Positions 14,249 through 16,118 of a stretch of DNA of 16,118 nucleotides are shown one piece after another. The DNA is from an uncultured Clostridia bacterium. GTDB lineage: Bacteria; Bacillota; Clostridia; Peptostreptococcales; Anaerovoracaceae. The translations under genes were made by a program, and so were the position numbers. Each line of letters starts with the position of its first letter. The stretch's first letter is position 1. Below the pieces are notes generated by a model, which saw only the letters and a program-made list of their open reading frames with translations, was not told where the DNA came from and made no database searches. Location: contig CAKQWL010000007.1 of NCBI GenBank assembly GCA_934278965.1, positions 1 through 16,118 on the forward strand, given 5' to 3'.

Positions 14249-16118
14249 ATGACGGAAACAAACAGCAAAAAGCTGAGAGAAAGAAGTGAGATCGAGGCAA
14301 AATACCGCTGGAATATCGGAGCGATGTATCCGAACGAAGATCTGTGGGAAGCCGATTTTGCCGCGTGCAGCCAGAGTGCGGAGGCCTTCGGCCGGTTTGC
14401 CGGTCATCTCGGTGACAGCGCTTCTCTCCTTTTGGAAGCACTTGAAGAAAAGGATCGGATTTGGCAGAAGCTGGAGCGGGTCTATGTCTATGCACGAATG
14501 AAAAAAGACGAAGACAATCGCGTGTCCCGCTACCAGGCTCTGAACGACCGATGCGGTTCCCTAATCGCGAAAGCCAGCGCGGCCATGTCCTTCTTCACAC
14601 CGGAGCTGCTTTCACTTCCGGAAGAAAAGATTCTCAGCTTTCTGCGCGAAAACAGTGCACTTCAAAAATACGATCATCTCATTCGCGACACTCTGCGGCT
14701 GAAAGCGCATATTCTTTCCCCTGCCGAAGAAAATCTTCTCGCGCAGCTCGGCGAGGTGCTTTCTGCGACAAATGATATTTTCACTATGCTGAACAACGCG
14801 GATATGAAATTCGGGGAAATTCGGGATGAATCCGGCGATTGGGTCGAGCTGACTCAGGGCAACTATATCTCCTTCATGGAAAGCTACGACCGGGATGTCC
14901 GCAAAGCTGCCTTTACGGCAAAATATCAGGCCTATATGGATCTGATCAATACGATTGCGACAACCTACAATTACAATACCAAGACAGACGCGGTCGGGGC
15001 AAGGATCCGGAAGTATCCATCCTCCCTTTCGGCGGCTCTGTCCGGCGACAATATCCCGGAATCGGTTTATACCAACCTCATTCGCGCCGTCCATGAAGGT
15101 CTGCCGGCAATGTACCGGTATATGGAAATTCGGAAGCGGCTTCTCGGCGTCGATGAACTCCACATGTATGACATCTATGCACCTTTGATTCACATTGAAG
15201 AAAAGCCGGTTTCCTATGAAGACGCCGTCGAGCTCATGAAGGAAGGTCTTTCCCTTCTCGGTTCGGAATATATCGATCGGCTGACGAACGGTCTTTCACA
15301 AGGCTGGGTAGATGTTTATGAAAATAAGGGAAAAACCAGCGGTGCGTACAGTTTCGGAAGCTACGACAGCTTTCCGTATATCCTGATGAACTTTTCCGGC
15401 AAGCTGAAGGATGTCTTTACTTTGGTGCATGAAATGGGCCATTCGATGCACTCCAGCTATACGCGGGAATCGCAGCCTTTCGTTTATGGCGGTCATTCGA
15501 TTTTCACCGCGGAAGTTGCTTCCACTGTCAATGAAGCGCTCTTGATGAAGCATTTGATTCGTCAGCAGGAGGAGCGGCTTGCTTCCGCCGAGAAAAACAG
15601 CCCGGAATACGAAGAGGCCTTCACTATGAAAAAGTATCTCCTCAATCTTTATCTCGAAGAATTCCGTACCACGCTTTTCCGTCAGACTATGTTTGCGGAG
15701 TTTGAACTGGCGGCGCATGAAGCGGTAGAGAGCGGCGAAGTGCTTACTGCAGAATGGCTCTGTGAAAAATACAGCGAACTGAATCGCCTGTATTTCGGTG
15801 ATCAGGTGGTATGCGATGAGCAGATCGCTTACGAATGGGCTCGCATTCCTCACTTCTACCGTGCATTCTATGTTTATAAATACGCAACCGGTTACTCTGC
15901 CGCTACGGCCATTTCCGACCGAATCATCCGGGGAGCAGTAGACGGAAGCGAAGCAAATCCCGCGCGCGATGACTACAAGAAATTCCTTACTACCGGTGAA
16001 TCCGACGATCCGATCGAGCTTCTTCGGATTGCCTGTGTCGATATGGAAAGCCCGCAGCCTGTCTTGGATGCGATGAATGTTTTCCGGGCTCTGGTTGACG
16101 AATTAGACTCTATGACAC
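14249..16118 (+). CDS. pepF: Oligoendopeptidase F (M3B), 3' end outside the window
   Basis: An open frame of 623 codons from the ATG at 14249-14251 to the window edge, with no stop; about 600 residues is usual for PepF, so only a short C-terminal piece is missing. PepF is a cytoplasmic zinc metallopeptidase that cuts oligopeptides of about 7-20 residues. The zinc site HEMGH is at 394-398 (within LVHEMGHSMHSSYTRE), and the third ligand is likely Glu422 in FTAEVASTVNEALLM, 24 residues later. Other family blocks are YSFGSYDSFPYILMNFSGKL just before the zinc site and YKYATGYSAATAIS near the C-terminus. The N-terminal oligo_F domain precedes these. The ribosome binding site GGAGGGG lies about 4 nt before the ATG. 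No signal peptide is visible. It diverges from murI through a shared promoter region. Confidence 0.96.
   Translation, partial: MTETNSKKLRERSEIEAKYRWNIGAMYPNEDLWEADFAACSQSAEAFGRFAGHLGDSASLLLEALEEKDRIWQKLERVYVYARMKKDEDNRVSRYQALNDRCGSLIAKASAAMSFFTPELLSLPEEKILSFLRENSALQKYDHLIRDTLRLKAHILSPAEENLLAQLGEVLSATNDIFTMLNNADMKFGEIRDESGDWVELTQGNYISFMESYDRDVRKAAFTAKYQAYMDLINTIATTYNYNTKTDAVGARIRKYPSSLSAALSGDNIPESVYTNLIRAVHEGLPAMYRYMEIRKRLLGVDELHMYDIYAPLIHIEEKPVSYEDAVELMKEGLSLLGSEYIDRLTNGLSQGWVDVYENKGKTSGAYSFGSYDSFPYILMNFSGKLKDVFTLVHEMGHSMHSSYTRESQPFVYGGHSIFTAEVASTVNEALLMKHLIRQQEERLASAEKNSPEYEEAFTMKKYLLNLYLEEFRTTLFRQTMFAEFELAAHEAVESGEVLTAEWLCEKYSELNRLYFGDQVVCDEQIAYEWARIPHFYRAFYVYKYATGYSAATAISDRIIRGAVDGSEANPARDDYKKFLTTGESDDPIELLRIACVDMESPQPVLDAMNVFRALVDELDSMT

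Noticed and set aside
14612-15193. A minus-strand open frame of 193 codons inside pepF
   Set aside because: It is antisense to the conserved PepF frame, which is open across its whole visible length with the zinc site intact.

Overview
The window looks like a piece of ordinary chromosome from a low-to-mid GC, Gram-positive (monoderm) anaerobe, most likely a member of the Bacillota, class Clostridia. The evidence is the hrcA-grpE-dnaK-dnaJ-prmA order under a CIRCE operator, a DnaK that lacks the roughly 20-residue N-terminal-domain insertion of Gram-negative DnaKs, purine-rich AGGAGG-type ribosome binding sites, extended -10 promoters, and typical Firmicutes genes (ykvI-like, pepF, racE/murI-type glutamate racemase). 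I cannot name a genus.

Layout. The left edge holds the last 66 codons of a plus-strand polysaccharide deacetylase that ends 10 bp from a convergent gene. From 210 to 14153 everything is on the minus strand. Read in the direction of transcription (right to left) it contains: murI; a 225-residue acidic protein with a His-rich tail; a 63-residue Cys-rich membrane miniprotein ending at a strong terminator (12224-12249); rarD and a metallo-beta-lactamase-fold gene, ending at a probable terminator (10117-10162); a ykvI-like membrane protein; glpK with its own promoter inside the end of ykvI; the heat-shock operon hrcA-grpE-dnaK-dnaJ with promoter and CIRCE, ending at a strong terminator (2264-2300); then prmA and a drug/metabolite-type (EamA) transporter. 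At the right edge pepF (oligoendopeptidase F) runs on the plus strand out of the window, diverging from murI through a 95-bp gap whose two -10 boxes form one palindrome.

How the genes work together. The chaperone block is a classical HrcA regulon: HrcA represses its own operon through CIRCE, and GrpE, DnaK and DnaJ form the folding cycle. PrmA (ribosomal protein L11 methylation) commonly follows dnaJ in Firmicutes, but here a terminator separates them. The remaining genes are housekeeping (cell-wall D-glutamate, glycerol phosphorylation, peptide degradation) or transporters. I see no tRNA, rRNA, CRISPR array, insertion sequence or phage gene, and no gap longer than about 185 bp between genes.

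The least conventional items are a six-cysteine segment inserted in the GrpE N-terminus, the neighbouring His-rich and Cys-rich uncharacterised proteins downstream of murI, and several symmetric DNA elements at promoters (hrcA, murI/pepF, the Cys-rich gene). No obvious new multi-gene system is present; these are leads, not demonstrations.
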